Source: Oceanotoga teriensis (GTDB taxonomy: Bacteria; Thermotogota; Thermotogae; Petrotogales; Petrotogaceae). From it: a stretch of DNA of 64,000 nt. Below, in pieces: positions 8,955 to 18,349 of the stretch. The notes beneath the pieces are model-generated. The model made no database searches and was not told where the DNA came from. It was given only the letters and a program-made list of their open reading frames with translations. A program made the translations under genes and the position numbers. The stretch spans positions 1-64,000 of the forward strand of contig NZ_QGGI01000003.1 of NCBI RefSeq assembly GCF_003148465.1, read 5' to 3'. How positions within the stretch are numbered: the first letter of the stretch is position 1; each line of letters opens with the position of its first letter.

Positions 8955-9533
8955 ATGAACATAATATTTGATATAGGTAATGTGCTTTTAAAATTCAATC
9001 CAGAGAATATACTCGAAAATTATCCTGTAAATGATAGAAAAAAATTAAGATAAATTATATTTGAATCTAAAGAATGGAAAGAATTGGATAGAGGAACTAT
9101 AGAATCTGATTATGCATTTGAAAAATTTAGAAATGAAAATCCAAAATTGAAAAAAGAGATTACTGAAATAGAAAATATTTGGATAGATTATTTGATACCG
9201 ATTGAAAAAAATATAAAAATATTAGAAAAACTTGATGAAAAAAATGAATTATTATTATTATCAAATTTTCATAAAAAAGCTTTTGAAATAGTGGAAAAAA
9301 AGTATGAATTTTTTAAAGTATTTAAAAAACGTGCCATATCTTGTTATATAAACAAGTTAAAACCAGATTATGAAATATATGATTATATCATCAAAAATTT
9401 TGATTTAAATAAAGAAGAAACTGTATTTATAGATGATACATTAAAAAATGTTGAAGCAGCTCTTGAATATGGAATAAAATCTATTCATTATAAATATGAT
9501 ATGAACTTAGAAAAAGAGTTAGAAAATATATGA
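8955..9533 (+). pseudogene. HAD-IA phosphatase gene with in-frame stop
   Basis: The frame from ATG 8955 (ribosome site TGGAG) encodes FDIGNVLLKF, the nucleophile loop of HAD-IA (YihX-like) phosphatases, but hits TAA at 9051-9053 after 32 codons. The same frame continues without further stops to 9533 and carries the remaining motifs: SNFHKKAF (motif II), the Lys of NKLKPDY (motif III) and FIDDTLKN (motif IV). A TTG restart at 9084 would lack the catalytic Asp. So a single nonsense change (possibly CAA or GAA to TAA) appears to have broken the gene, or there is a sequencing error. The original substrate is unknown. The oxidoreductase gene follows 15 bases downstream. Confidence 0.85.
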
Positions 9534-9548
9534 AATGAAGGTGATTGA

Positions 9549-10970
9549 ATGTATGATATTTCCATAATTGGTGCAGGGGTAGTTGGTTGCAATATTGCAA
9601 GAGAATTATCAAAATATGATTTAAAAATAAGTTTGATAGAAAAAAGTTATGATGTTAGTAATGGTGCATCTAAAGCTAATTCGGGAATAGTACATGGCGG
9701 TTATGCTGCAAAACATGGTACACTCAAGAGTAAATTTAATGTTCTTGGAAATAAAATGTATGAAAAATTAAATCAAGAATTAAATTTTGGATATAGAAAA
9801 ACTGGTGGCTTAGTAATAGGTTTTGAAGAAGATGATTTGCAAAAAATAAAGGAACTTTATGAAAATGGTTTAAAAAACAATGTAGAAAATATTAAAATAA
9901 TAGAGCGAAAACAGATATTAAATATAGAACCCAATATAAATCCAAAAGTGAAATATGCATTGTATTCAGAAGATGTTGGAATAACTTCACCATATGAATT
10001 TACAATAGCTCTTGCAGAAAATGCTGTTGAAAATGGAGTCGAACTTTATTTAAATTCTCAAGTAAAAGATATAAAAAAAGAAAAACAGTATTTTGAAATA
10101 TATTTTAATGATGAAATGATAAGAACAAAATATATTATAAATGCTGCTGGAATAAATTCAGATAAAATAGCTAAAATGGTGAATGCAAATAATTTTAAAA
10201 TAATACCTAAAAAGGGTCAATATATAATATTTGAAAAGGGAACAGGTAAAAAGTTTAATAATGTTATATTTCAAGTTCCAACAAAAAAAGGAAAAGGTGT
10301 ACTTGTTACTTCAACATATCATGGAAATCTTATGATAGGACCGAATTCTGAAGAAACTGATGATAGAGAAGATATATCAACAGATATAGAAACATTAAAA
10401 AATATTATTAAAACTGCAAAAATGTCATATCCGGATTTAAATATGAAAAAAGCTATAAGAACCTATTCTGGATTGAGGGCGTCTTCTGATAAAAAGGATT
10501 TTATAATAGAAGAAAGTAGAATTAAGAACTTTATAAATGTTTCTGGAATAGAATCACCCGGATTGACATCATCTCCAGCAATAGCTATTGAAATAAAAAA
10601 TATATTATCAAAAATAGGATTAGATCTAATAAAAAAAGAAAAATTTAGTAAATATAGAAAACCTATAATAATACAAAAAGAGTTAAGCGATGAAGAAGTA
10701 AAAAAATTATTGAACGAAGAAGGACCAAAAAAGATAATTTGTAGATGCGAAAGAGTTTATCAAGAAGAAATAGTTGATGCGCTTACAAGAAATATAGAGG
10801 TAAAAACACTTGATTCTGTTAAAAGGCGTACAAGGGCAGGGATGGGTAAATGTCAAGGATCTTTCTGCTCTTCAAGAGTTTCTGAATTGATAAAAAAATA
10901 TAAAGGAGTAGATCCTGAAACTTATAAAAATCAATGGGAGTTATTGAAGAAATTAAAAAAATTAACATAG
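9549..10970 (+). CDS. GlpA-like FAD-dependent dehydrogenase with C-terminal BFD-type [2Fe-2S] domain
   Basis: A 473-residue flavoprotein. The N-terminal FAD-binding DAO fold has IIGAGVVGCNIARELS at about 5-20 and the glycerol-3-phosphate-dehydrogenase-like stretch GASKANSGIVHGGY near 40-53. The C-terminal domain has four Cys in CRCERVYQEE and GKCQGSFC, the pattern of the BFD-like [2Fe-2S] binding domain found in GlpA and related enzymes. The likely reaction is oxidation of glycerol-3-phosphate or a similar 2-hydroxy acid. In Thermotogota and Clostridia such genes are usually followed by a second oxidoreductase subunit (GlpB-like); here the next gene is a chemoreceptor, so the partner must be elsewhere. 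Substrate is inferred only from the family. Confidence 0.85.
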   Translation: MYDISIIGAGVVGCNIARELSKYDLKISLIEKSYDVSNGASKANSGIVHGGYAAKHGTLKSKFNVLGNKMYEKLNQELNFGYRKTGGLVIGFEEDDLQKIKELYENGLKNNVENIKIIERKQILNIEPNINPKVKYALYSEDVGITSPYEFTIALAENAVENGVELYLNSQVKDIKKEKQYFEIYFNDEMIRTKYIINAAGINSDKIAKMVNANNFKIIPKKGQYIIFEKGTGKKFNNVIFQVPTKKGKGVLVTSTYHGNLMIGPNSEETDDREDISTDIETLKNIIKTAKMSYPDLNMKKAIRTYSGLRASSDKKDFIIEESRIKNFINVSGIESPGLTSSPAIAIEIKNILSKIGLDLIKKEKFSKYRKPIIIQKELSDEEVKKLLNEEGPKKIICRCERVYQEEIVDALTRNIEVKTLDSVKRRTRAGMGKCQGSFCSSRVSELIKKYKGVDPETYKNQWELLKKLKKLT

Positions 10971-10976
10971 ATTCAC

Positions 10977-11005
10977 TTGAATTTAACTAAAATTAATAGT
11001 ATAAT
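10977..11005 (+). promoter_or_regulatory. Sigma-A-type promoter of the chemoreceptor gene
   Basis: TTGAAT (10977-10982), 17 bases, TATAAT (11000-11005), about 40 bases upstream of ATG 11047. No sigma-28 pattern is seen here, unlike the flagellin and fliD genes. Confidence 0.75.
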
Positions 11006-11046
11006 AATATTACAGTTGATTATTTAATATTTGAGGGGTTGATAAA

Positions 11047-12747
11047 ATGAAAAAATTGTCTATGAAGTTTTTAATTCCCACTGTTTTATCTATATTGATT
11101 TTTGGAATTATAATTTTAATACAGGGATACTATTCCAACTATAATTCTATTCTTCTCGAAAGAGAGAAACAAATAAGCGATATAGTTGACTATACTTATG
11201 GGTTTATGGAGAATACTTATAAAAATTATCAAAATGGTGAAATTTCCAAAGAAGAAGCTTTAGAACTCATAAGAGAAAGTATATACAATATGAAATTTTC
11301 AGAAGGTGGATATATTTTTGGTTATGATTATAATGCAAAAGTTATGATACCTTTTGCAGATAAAAAGGTTGGAGACGATCTTTCTAAGACTAAAGATGTA
11401 AAAGGTGCCTATATAGTTCAAGATATGGCAAATATAGCTAAAAATGAAGGAAAAGGTTTTTATAAATATTATTGGGAAAATTATGAAACCGAGACTATAG
11501 AACCAAAAATATCTTATGTTCGAGAATTTAATGATTTGGGTTTATGGTATGGAACTGGAGTATATATAGGATATATACAACAAAAAGCAATGGGTATACT
11601 TATACAACAAAGTCTTTTATTAATAGGTGGAATAGTTTTAATATTTATAATAATATATTTTATAGGTAGGAATATAAGCATAAGAGTAAAAAATCTTAAT
11701 GAAAGTATTGAACAATTTTCTAAAGGTGATTTGACTGTAAGTTTTGAATCGAATGGTAAAGATGAGATTTCTCATATAACAACAAATCTTGATAGAATGG
11801 CGAAAGCATTGAACAAAATAATAACAAATATAGACGGATCTTCTGAAGATGTTAATTCTTCTGCAGATTCTTTATCCGCCTCAGCTGAAGAATCCAGTGC
11901 AACTCTTGAAGAATTGAGTTCTCAAATGGGAATTATAAAAGAGGGAACACAAAATTCAGCTGAAAGTGTTGAACAAATCAGTTCTGGAGTACAAGAAGTG
12001 GCTTCAAGTTCTGTTTTAATATCAGAAACAGCGCAAGATCTTGCAAAGTCTGCTTCAGAAACGACACAAGCGGCACAAAAAGGCTCATATTCTATAAATG
12101 AAATGGGAAATACTATAAAAAAAGCCGTTGAAAAATCAACAAACACAGAAAAAATAGTAGAAAAATTATCTTCAAATGCAAAAAATATAGGAGAAATAGT
12201 TAGTTCTATAGAAAATATTACTGAACAGACAAATTTGCTTGCTTTAAACGCTGCAATAGAAGCAGCTCGTGCTGGAGAAGCAGGAAAAGGATTTGCTGTT
12301 GTAGCAGATGAAATCAGAAAACTTGCTGAAGAAAGTAAAAAAGCAACAGAAGAAATAGCTGATATACTTGAAAATGTTCAAAATGATACAAAAGATGTTA
12401 ATGACGCTACTTTGGAAACTGTAGATGTGATAAAAGATATAAATATTGAAATGAAAGATGTTTTGGAACAGTTTGGGATTATCTTATCTAAAGTTGAAAC
12501 TATGACAACTTCAACTGAAAATCTTTCTTCAAGTTCAGAGGAACAGAGTGCTGCGGCAGAACAAATGAGTGCGTCTATGGATAATATTACAAGAACTGTA
12601 AATGATATAAACAAACAAATAACTGAAATAGATACTGCTATAGAACAACAAGCACAGGTTGCTCAAGAAATAGGGGCAAGTTCAGAAGAACTTTCTGGTC
12701 TTTCTGCAAATTTAAAACAATTAATAAAAAAATTTAAATTGAATTAA
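11047..12747 (+). CDS. Methyl-accepting chemotaxis protein with single Cache sensor domain
   Basis: A 566-residue transmembrane chemoreceptor. Residues about 8-26 form the first membrane helix. A periplasmic sensor of about 150 residues resembling a single Cache domain ([31 protein letters not shown]) follows. A second helix at about 186-208 leads to HAMP and the cytoplasmic signalling coiled coil. The hairpin tip, which contacts CheA/CheW, reads [20 protein letters not shown] and is intact. The ligand is unknown; single-Cache receptors often bind small organic acids. The gene has its own promoter and terminator. Confidence 0.95.
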   Translation: MKKLSMKFLIPTVLSILIFGIIILIQGYYSNYNSILLEREKQISDIVDYTYGFMENTYKNYQNGEISKEEALELIRESIYNMKFSEGGYIFGYDYNAKVMIPFADKKVGDDLSKTKDVKGAYIVQDMANIAKNEGKGFYKYYWENYETETIEPKISYVREFNDLGLWYGTGVYIGYIQQKAMGILIQQSLLLIGGIVLIFIIIYFIGRNISIRVKNLNESIEQFSKGDLTVSFESNGKDEISHITTNLDRMAKALNKIITNIDGSSEDVNSSADSLSASAEESSATLEELSSQMGIIKEGTQNSAESVEQISSGVQEVASSSVLISETAQDLAKSASETTQAAQKGSYSINEMGNTIKKAVEKSTNTEKIVEKLSSNAKNIGEIVSSIENITEQTNLLALNAAIEAARAGEAGKGFAVVADEIRKLAEESKKATEEIADILENVQNDTKDVNDATLETVDVIKDINIEMKDVLEQFGIILSKVETMTTSTENLSSSSEEQSAAAEQMSASMDNITRTVNDINKQITEIDTAIEQQAQVAQEIGASSEELSGLSANLKQLIKKFKLN

Positions 12748-12754
12748 TGATAAA

Positions 12755-12787
12755 AGGGGGAAAGTTATTATTAACTTTCCTCTTTTT
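12755..12787 (+). terminator. Terminator of the Cache chemoreceptor gene
   Basis: A 9-bp stem (12759-12767 with 12772-12780), extended by weaker pairs, and a TCTTTTT tail. Confidence 0.85.
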
Positions 12788-12838
12788 CTATTTCAATGTA
12801 TAATATATTAAATATAAAAAAGAAGGTGAATATAAAAT

Positions 12839-13792
12839 ATGAATAATATAATAAAATATTTATATATAAATGGATGTGATATAAAAAAAGACGAACCTTT
12901 AAAAAATCATACATATTTTAGATTGGGTGGTAAAACTCCATATATGATATTTCCTAAGACTAAAGAAATTTTTATAAATACTTTAAAAGTATTAAAAGAA
13001 AATAATATTAATTTTAAAATTATTGGTGGAGGAGCAAATTTAATAATTAAAGATGAAAACTTAGATTTTTTGATCTTATCTACTAAATATTTAAACAAAA
13101 TCAATATAAAAAATGAAGATGTTTTAAATTATATACTTAAAGAAAGAAATAATGAAGAATATAAAAAGGTTGAAGTGTATGCTGAAACTGGTATATATTT
13201 AAGCAATTTAGTATATCAACTTGCAGAAAATAATTTATCTGGAATGGAATTTTCAAGTGGTATACCAGGTACACTTGGTGGAGCAATATTTATGAATGCC
13301 GGTGCATATGATGGTGAAATTAAACAAGTGATTTCTGAAGTTGAAATTATAGATTTAAATGATTTAAAAATAAAAAAAATTAACAATGAAAATATGAATT
13401 TTTCTTATAGAAGAAGCATATTACAAAATTCTAATAAAATAGCATTAAGTACAATATTAAAACTCGAAATCAAAGAAAAAGACTTTATAATAAATAAAAT
13501 AAAGCAATTATCTGAGAAAAGATGGGAAAGACAACCCCTTGAATATCCATCTGCTGGGAGTATTTTTAAAAGACCTAAAGAAGATTTTTATGTGGGTACT
13601 ACAATAGAAAAAATGGGTTTAAAAGGTTATAGAATTGGAGATGCTGAAATTTCAGAAAAACATGCTGGATTTATAATTAATAGAGGAAATGCAACTTTTA
13701 AAGATGTTATGAGTCTGATAGATTATATAAAAGAAAAAGTAAGAAAAGAATATAATATTATTTTAAATGTTGAGCCAGAAATTTGGAAATAA
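12839..13792 (+). CDS. murB: UDP-N-acetylenolpyruvoylglucosamine reductase MurB
   Basis: A 317-residue MurB, which reduces UDP-GlcNAc-enolpyruvate to UDP-MurNAc with FAD and NADPH (peptidoglycan precursor synthesis, cytoplasm). Seen are the FAD-binding GGGANLII, SGIPGTLGGAIFMNAGAYDGE, the catalytic-Ser region SAGSIFKRP, and the C-terminal HAGFIINRGNAT. The shorter C-terminal domain indicates the type II class. The ribosome site GAAGGTG supports ATG 12839. A TATAAT at about 12799 could serve as its -10 but the -35 is poor. The gene stands alone between two terminators. Confidence 0.96.
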   Translation: MNNIIKYLYINGCDIKKDEPLKNHTYFRLGGKTPYMIFPKTKEIFINTLKVLKENNINFKIIGGGANLIIKDENLDFLILSTKYLNKINIKNEDVLNYILKERNNEEYKKVEVYAETGIYLSNLVYQLAENNLSGMEFSSGIPGTLGGAIFMNAGAYDGEIKQVISEVEIIDLNDLKIKKINNENMNFSYRRSILQNSNKIALSTILKLEIKEKDFIINKIKQLSEKRWERQPLEYPSAGSIFKRPKEDFYVGTTIEKMGLKGYRIGDAEISEKHAGFIINRGNATFKDVMSLIDYIKEKVRKEYNIILNVEPEIWK

Positions 13793-13826
13793 AAAACTCC
13801 GGAATAATTTATTCCGGAGTTTTTCT
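13791..13826. terminator. Bidirectional terminator between murB and the exported barrel protein gene
   Basis: A 13-bp stem (13794-13806 with 13810-13822) with A run to the left and T run to the right. Confidence 0.92.
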
Positions 13827-13854
13827 AATATACATGTTACGAAAAGGGGTATGG

Positions 13855-14928
13855 TTAAAAGTTATAACCTATTGAAAATGATAATATGTTAACTTTATTT
13901 ATGAGCCCAAAATATCTTAAAGCTATGTATGAATTTCTTAAAAAGTTTATTGAAGTTCCAATATGAATACCAAGATCATTAAAATTAAAACCTTCTTGTA
14001 AAGCAGATGTATAAGTTCCAGTACCAAATTCTAAAGACAATGAAGGGTTAATATGATATATACCATATAATGAAAAAGAGATATCATTTGCATATTGTGA
14101 AACATCTTCAACGGTTCCAAGAGTATTTTTTTCTCTAAAGCTATATTTGTAAAAAAATCCATCTAATCCAATTCCAAACTGAGAATCAAGAATATTATTA
14201 ATATTCACAGCAACCTCAAATCCTTGTCCTTTTTCATAATTATAAGAATACTCTTCTTTGTTATTAAACCCAATCATAGAATATCCACCAAATATTGTTA
14301 ATGGGAATCTATAATTATTTATTTTTCTTTTAGTATCTTCATTTATGCTACTTGATACTGTTAGATTATTTCTCTTACCAGCTACAGTATAACTCAAATC
14401 AAAAATCATTGAATTTTGAGATAATTTTAGAGGCTCAAGTTTAAATTTAGCTTCAGTATCTTTTACAAAATTTCTATTGTTTATTAGAATATCTTTATTT
14501 AGAGATAGATCTGTTATTGGAACAAAAGGCATCTTAATCTTACCACCAGAAAAAATTACAGCTCTATCTTGAACTTCAAAAGGCGAAAAAGAAACAGGTC
14601 TAAAAGTTATAGGTCTTACTTGATTTCCAAAAGAATCTGTAAAAGTAGAACTATCCCAATCTATTTGAACAGTTTGCAAAGTTTTATTTATGATTTCTAT
14701 ATAATAATTATATACTTTTCCATCAGCTCCAAACCAATTTGTATATTGATCAAATCCATCAATTATTTCAAAATATACAGAAGAATTGCCAATCCAAGGA
14801 CCATCTGGTTTTTCTACATATAGTTGAACTATTAAATCTTCGTTTTCTTCAAACCCAATATAATATCTTTTTGAAAAAATTGAAATAGATAATATTAATA
14901 TAAAAATAAATATAAATATTTTTTTCAT
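13855..14928 (-). CDS. Predicted exported beta-barrel-like protein, unknown function
   Basis: A 357-residue protein with a clear signal peptide (MKKIFIFIFILILSISIFSK, cleavage near residue 20). The rest lacks long hydrophobic helices. The last 150 residues alternate polar and aromatic residues as in membrane beta strands (for example FGIGLDGFFYKYSF, LSLEFGTGTY) and the chain ends FSIGYNF, with the terminal Phe typical of proteins inserted by BamA. I infer an outer-membrane ('toga') location. The N-terminal 150 residues look like a separate soluble domain. No family is recognised. GGGAGGAATATC precedes the ATG. It is a single gene, converging on murB. Confidence 0.8.
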   Translation of the reverse strand: MKKIFIFIFILILSISIFSKRYYIGFEENEDLIVQLYVEKPDGPWIGNSSVYFEIIDGFDQYTNWFGADGKVYNYYIEIINKTLQTVQIDWDSSTFTDSFGNQVRPITFRPVSFSPFEVQDRAVIFSGGKIKMPFVPITDLSLNKDILINNRNFVKDTEAKFKLEPLKLSQNSMIFDLSYTVAGKRNNLTVSSSINEDTKRKINNYRFPLTIFGGYSMIGFNNKEEYSYNYEKGQGFEVAVNINNILDSQFGIGLDGFFYKYSFREKNTLGTVEDVSQYANDISFSLYGIYHINPSLSLEFGTGTYTSALQEGFNFNDLGIHIGTSINFLRNSYIALRYFGLINKVNILSFSIGYNF

Positions 14929-15151
14929 GATATTCCTCCCAAAATAAAATTATACTCAATTAATTATTCTATTAAAAAAAGTTAAATCCTCAAAATATTA
15001 GTATATTTGAAAAAAAATTCTGATGTATAAAACAATTATAATATAATTCAATAAAAAATCAAAAAATAAAAGAAATTTTTTTCACATGTATATACAGCAA
15101 ATGAAAGAAAATTCAAGAAAAATAAAGATTTTTGGCTTTAATTATGTTTAT

Positions 15152-15180
15152 TTGACAATAAAATCTGATTATATTATAAT
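15152..15180 (+). promoter_or_regulatory. Consensus promoter of the NSS transporter gene
   Basis: TTGACA (15152-15157), 17 bases, TATAAT (15175-15180): a full consensus sigma-A promoter ending 33 bases before GTG 15213. The rest of 14940-15150 shows only AT-rich spacer. Confidence 0.9.
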
Positions 15181-15212
15181 ATACCTAATTTAATTTAAAA
15201 GGAGGGATTTTT

Positions 15213-16760
15213 GTGAAAAGACAAAGATGGGGCTCTCGATGGGCTTTTATTCTTGCGGCTGTTGGATCTGCTGCTGGGCTTGGTAATGCGTGGAGATTTC
15301 CATATAAGGCTTATACAAATGGAGGTGGAGCATTTTATATACCTTATTTTATAGCTTTATTTGTAGCAGGAATACCTCTTTTAATGGCGGAATTTGCTGT
15401 TGGTCAAAGTTTGCAATCAAGTGCACCTAAAGCAATGGCAAAAATTAATAAAAAAGTTGAGTTTATAGGTTGGTGGGGAATAGTAACTTCTTCTCTTGTA
15501 ACATTTTATTATAGTGTTATTATGGGATGGATATTTAATTATCTTATTTTTTCATTTAATGTTTCATGGAAAGAAAACCCAGAAACATTCTTTCTTGAAT
15601 TTCTTCAAAGAAGTTCTGGACCTGGAGAAATAGGAAATATAGTTATACCTGTTGCTATAGGACTTGCAATAACTTGGTTATTTGTTTATATAGTATTAAG
15701 AAAGGGAACAGAAAGTGTTGGAAAAGTTGTTTTATGGACAGTTCCTTTGCCTATAATTCTTTTAATAATATTGGGAATAAGAGGATTCACATTAGAAGGG
15801 GCTTCAACAGGATTAGATTATCTCTTCAATCCATCTCTTGAAAAATTGAGTTCTCCCAGTGTTTGGGCTGAAGGGTTTGGACAAATTTTTTATTCTTTAA
15901 GTGTTGCTTTTGGAATAATGATAGCTTATGGCTCTTTTAATAAAAAGAAACAAGATATAGCTAATAATGCAATAATAACAGCTTTGGGTAATTCTGCAAC
16001 ATCTTTTTTAGCTGCAATAGCAGTTTTTTCGGTTCTTGGATATATGGCAAATGTTTTATCTGTAAAAGTTCCAGAAGTAGTTACAGGAGGGATAGGTCTT
16101 GCCTTTGTGACTTATCCACAAGCTATTGCTCTATTGCCTGGTGGAATAGTTGTTCAAGCAATATTTGGGTTTTTATTTTTTGTGATGCTTTTAACCCTTG
16201 GTATAGATTCTGTTTTTTCACTTGTTGAGGCTATTGAATCATCTTTTTCTGATAAATTTAATTTTAAAAAGAAAAAATTTTTAGGTATTTTCATGGGAAT
16301 AGGTTTTATAATGGGATTATTTTTTTCTACTCAGGGTGGAATATTCTGGCTTGATATTTTTGATCACTTTCTTGGAACTTATGCTCTTTTAATGGTAGGA
16401 ATATTTGAAACTATAATATTTGGATGGGTTATGGGTGCTGAAAATATTAGAGATTATATAAATGAAGTATCAGAAATAAAAATAGGAAAATGGTTTAATA
16501 TAGCTATAAAATATATAATTCCAATAGTATTAAGTATAATTTTTGTAAATGGACTTATAGATGAGATAAAAAATCCTTATGAAAATTATCCAACATGGTC
16601 TCTTATAATTGGATTTATGGCATTTGTTTTAACTCCTTTAATTGCACTTATATTCAGTATGTTAAAAGCCAAAAATCCAAAAGAGTTTTATAAAAAAGAA
16701 AAAATTGAAGAATCTCTAAAAGAAGATATAGAAAAAAACTTTGAATTGGAGGTTGATTAA
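15213..16760 (+). CDS. Sodium-dependent transporter, NSS (SNF) family
   Basis: A 515-residue membrane transporter of the neurotransmitter:sodium symporter family. The N-terminus has RWGSRWAFILAAVGSAAGLG and WRFPY, the unwound TM1 region that binds Na+ and substrate in LeuT. About 12 hydrophobic segments follow. Substrates of bacterial NSS proteins are mostly amino acids; which one here is unknown. The start is GTG 15213 behind AAAGGAGGG. A 37-residue MetS-like subunit gene follows after one base, a pairing known from MetPS of Corynebacterium, so a hydrophobic amino acid such as methionine is a reasonable guess. Confidence 0.93.
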   Translation: MKRQRWGSRWAFILAAVGSAAGLGNAWRFPYKAYTNGGGAFYIPYFIALFVAGIPLLMAEFAVGQSLQSSAPKAMAKINKKVEFIGWWGIVTSSLVTFYYSVIMGWIFNYLIFSFNVSWKENPETFFLEFLQRSSGPGEIGNIVIPVAIGLAITWLFVYIVLRKGTESVGKVVLWTVPLPIILLIILGIRGFTLEGASTGLDYLFNPSLEKLSSPSVWAEGFGQIFYSLSVAFGIMIAYGSFNKKKQDIANNAIITALGNSATSFLAAIAVFSVLGYMANVLSVKVPEVVTGGIGLAFVTYPQAIALLPGGIVVQAIFGFLFFVMLLTLGIDSVFSLVEAIESSFSDKFNFKKKKFLGIFMGIGFIMGLFFSTQGGIFWLDIFDHFLGTYALLMVGIFETIIFGWVMGAENIRDYINEVSEIKIGKWFNIAIKYIIPIVLSIIFVNGLIDEIKNPYENYPTWSLIIGFMAFVLTPLIALIFSMLKAKNPKEFYKKEKIEESLKEDIEKNFELEVD

Positions 16761-16761
16761 A

Positions 16762-16875
16762 ATGAGTTTAGGATCTATTCTTTTCATGCTTTTTGCTGGA
16801 ATTATATTATTTGGTGGCCTTGGAATATCTCTAAATATCGCATACAAAAATATAAAAAAAGAAAAAAAACAATAA
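16762..16875 (+). CDS. MetS-like small subunit of the NSS transporter
   Basis: ATG 16762 to TAA 16875 encodes 37 residues. A hydrophobic, Gly-rich stretch of about 22 residues (SILFMLFAGIILFGGLGISL) is followed by a Lys-rich tail (KNIKKEKKQ). This is the size, topology and position of MetS-type accessory subunits encoded directly after NSS transporters. GGAGG lies in the last codons of the transporter gene, so the two are translationally linked. Function is inferred from family and position. Confidence 0.82.
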   Translation: MSLGSILFMLFAGIILFGGLGISLNIAYKNIKKEKKQ

Positions 16876-16876
16876 T

Positions 16877-16918
16877 AAAAAAGATTCATATGATATATAT
16901 CATATGAATCTTTTTTTT
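16877..16918 (+). terminator. Terminator of the transporter operon
   Basis: A 14-bp perfect stem (16881-16894 with 16899-16912), four-base loop, and eight T. Confidence 0.93.
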
Positions 16919-16951
16919 AGGGTATAATATACTGGATAATGGAGGTAGATT

Positions 16952-17482
16952 ATGGATATTAGAGAACTTGAAATAAAAAATGTTTATCAAATAAAAAATA
17001 AATTATATGAAGATAAAAGGGGATATTTTTCAGAAATATATAGAAAAAATGATTATGAATTTTTGAAAACTAATTTTGTTCAAGAAAATTATTCTTTTTC
17101 AAATAAATATACTTTGAGAGGAATGCATTATCAAATAAAAAAACCGCAAGCAAAATTAATAAGATGTTTAAATGGTCAAATAATAGATGTTATATTAGAT
17201 CTCAGAAAAAATTCAGAAACTTATTTAAAAGCTTTATCTATAAAATTAGATAAAAATTATACATTATACATTCCAAAAGGAATAGCACATGGATTTTTAA
17301 CTCTTAAAGATGAAACTATTGTATATTATAAAACTGATGAATATTTTAATTCTAATGATGAAGATGGATTTATATGGAAAGATCCAAAAATATTTGAATA
17401 TTGGAATTTAAAAGAATTTAATATAAAAGAAGAACAATTGATATTGAGTCATAAAGATAAACATTGGGGATACTTAAGATGA
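16952..17482 (+). CDS. rfbC: dTDP-4-dehydrorhamnose 3,5-epimerase
   Basis: A 176-residue RmlC-type cupin that epimerises C3 and C5 of dTDP-4-keto-6-deoxyglucose. Typical motifs are GYFSEIYRKNDY, FVQENYSFS, TLRGMHYQ (the catalytic His region) and GIAHGFLTL. It is the first gene of a four-gene operon rfbC-rfbD-earP-efp. TATAAT at 16923-16928 is 24 bases before the ATG and may be its -10, though the -35 would fall in the preceding terminator. Its substrate must come from RfbA/RfbB, encoded at 32.2-34.2 kb. Confidence 0.96.
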   Translation: MDIRELEIKNVYQIKNKLYEDKRGYFSEIYRKNDYEFLKTNFVQENYSFSNKYTLRGMHYQIKKPQAKLIRCLNGQIIDVILDLRKNSETYLKALSIKLDKNYTLYIPKGIAHGFLTLKDETIVYYKTDEYFNSNDEDGFIWKDPKIFEYWNLKEFNIKEEQLILSHKDKHWGYLR

Positions 17483-18309
17483 AAATTCTTTTAACTGGAT
17501 CTGATGGGCAACTTGGAAAAGAATTTTCAAAAATTAAACTTATAAACTATAAAACAAATAAAAAAGATTTTGATATAACAAATTATTATCAAATGAAAGA
17601 ATTTATAGAAAAAAATAAAATCACACATATATTGAATACTGCGGCATATACAGATGTTGAAAATGCAGAAATAAAAAAACAATATACTTTAGAAGTTAAT
17701 AATCCAGAAAATTTGATTGAAATATGTAAAGAATATAATATAAAATTAATTCATTTTTCTACAGACTATGTTTTTAACGGTAAAAAAATAAATTATACTG
17801 AAAAAGATGAAACTAATCCAATAAATTATTATGGCTATAGTAAACTATTGGGAGAAAAAAACATACAAAGAAAATTAAAAAATTATCTAATATTGAGAAC
17901 TTCATGGTTATATGGAGAAAAAGAGAATAATTTTATAAAAAAAATAATAAAAAATACTGAAAATAATGAAATTATAAAAGGTACCATAGATGAGATATCA
18001 TCTCCGACTAATGTTAAAGACTTATTGATTCCAACTTTAAAACTTTTAGAAAAAGATAGTGTAGGTATATATCATATATCTGGAGATGGAATATGTTCAA
18101 GATATTTATGGATAAAATATATATTGAAATACTTACAAAGAAATAATAAATTAGAAAGAGTTTATCAAAAAGATTTCAAATTGATAGCTAAAAGGCCTAT
18201 TATATCAGTTCTTTCAAATGAAAAGATAAAAAATGAATTAAATATAAAAATAAATCATTGGAAATATTCTACTTTTGAATATATAAACTTTTTAAAAACA
18301 AATTCATAA
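17479..18309 (+). CDS. rfbD: dTDP-4-dehydrorhamnose reductase
   Basis: A 276-residue RmlD of the short-chain dehydrogenase family that makes dTDP-L-rhamnose with NAD(P)H. It shows the Rossmann start ILLTGSDGQLGKEF, NTAAYTDVENAE, STDYVFNG, and the catalytic YYGYSKLLGE (Tyr-x-x-x-Lys). I take ATG 17479, which overlaps the rfbC stop as ATGA, rather than the in-frame TTG at 17464. Translation of rfbC and rfbD is therefore probably coupled. The product feeds the EarP enzyme encoded next. Confidence 0.95.
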   Translation: MKILLTGSDGQLGKEFSKIKLINYKTNKKDFDITNYYQMKEFIEKNKITHILNTAAYTDVENAEIKKQYTLEVNNPENLIEICKEYNIKLIHFSTDYVFNGKKINYTEKDETNPINYYGYSKLLGEKNIQRKLKNYLILRTSWLYGEKENNFIKKIIKNTENNEIIKGTIDEISSPTNVKDLLIPTLKLLEKDSVGIYHISGDGICSRYLWIKYILKYLQRNNKLERVYQKDFKLIAKRPIISVLSNEKIKNELNIKINHWKYSTFEYINFLKTNS

Positions 18310-18349
18310 TAAATTAGAATAAAAATGATATATTATAATGGTGATAAAA

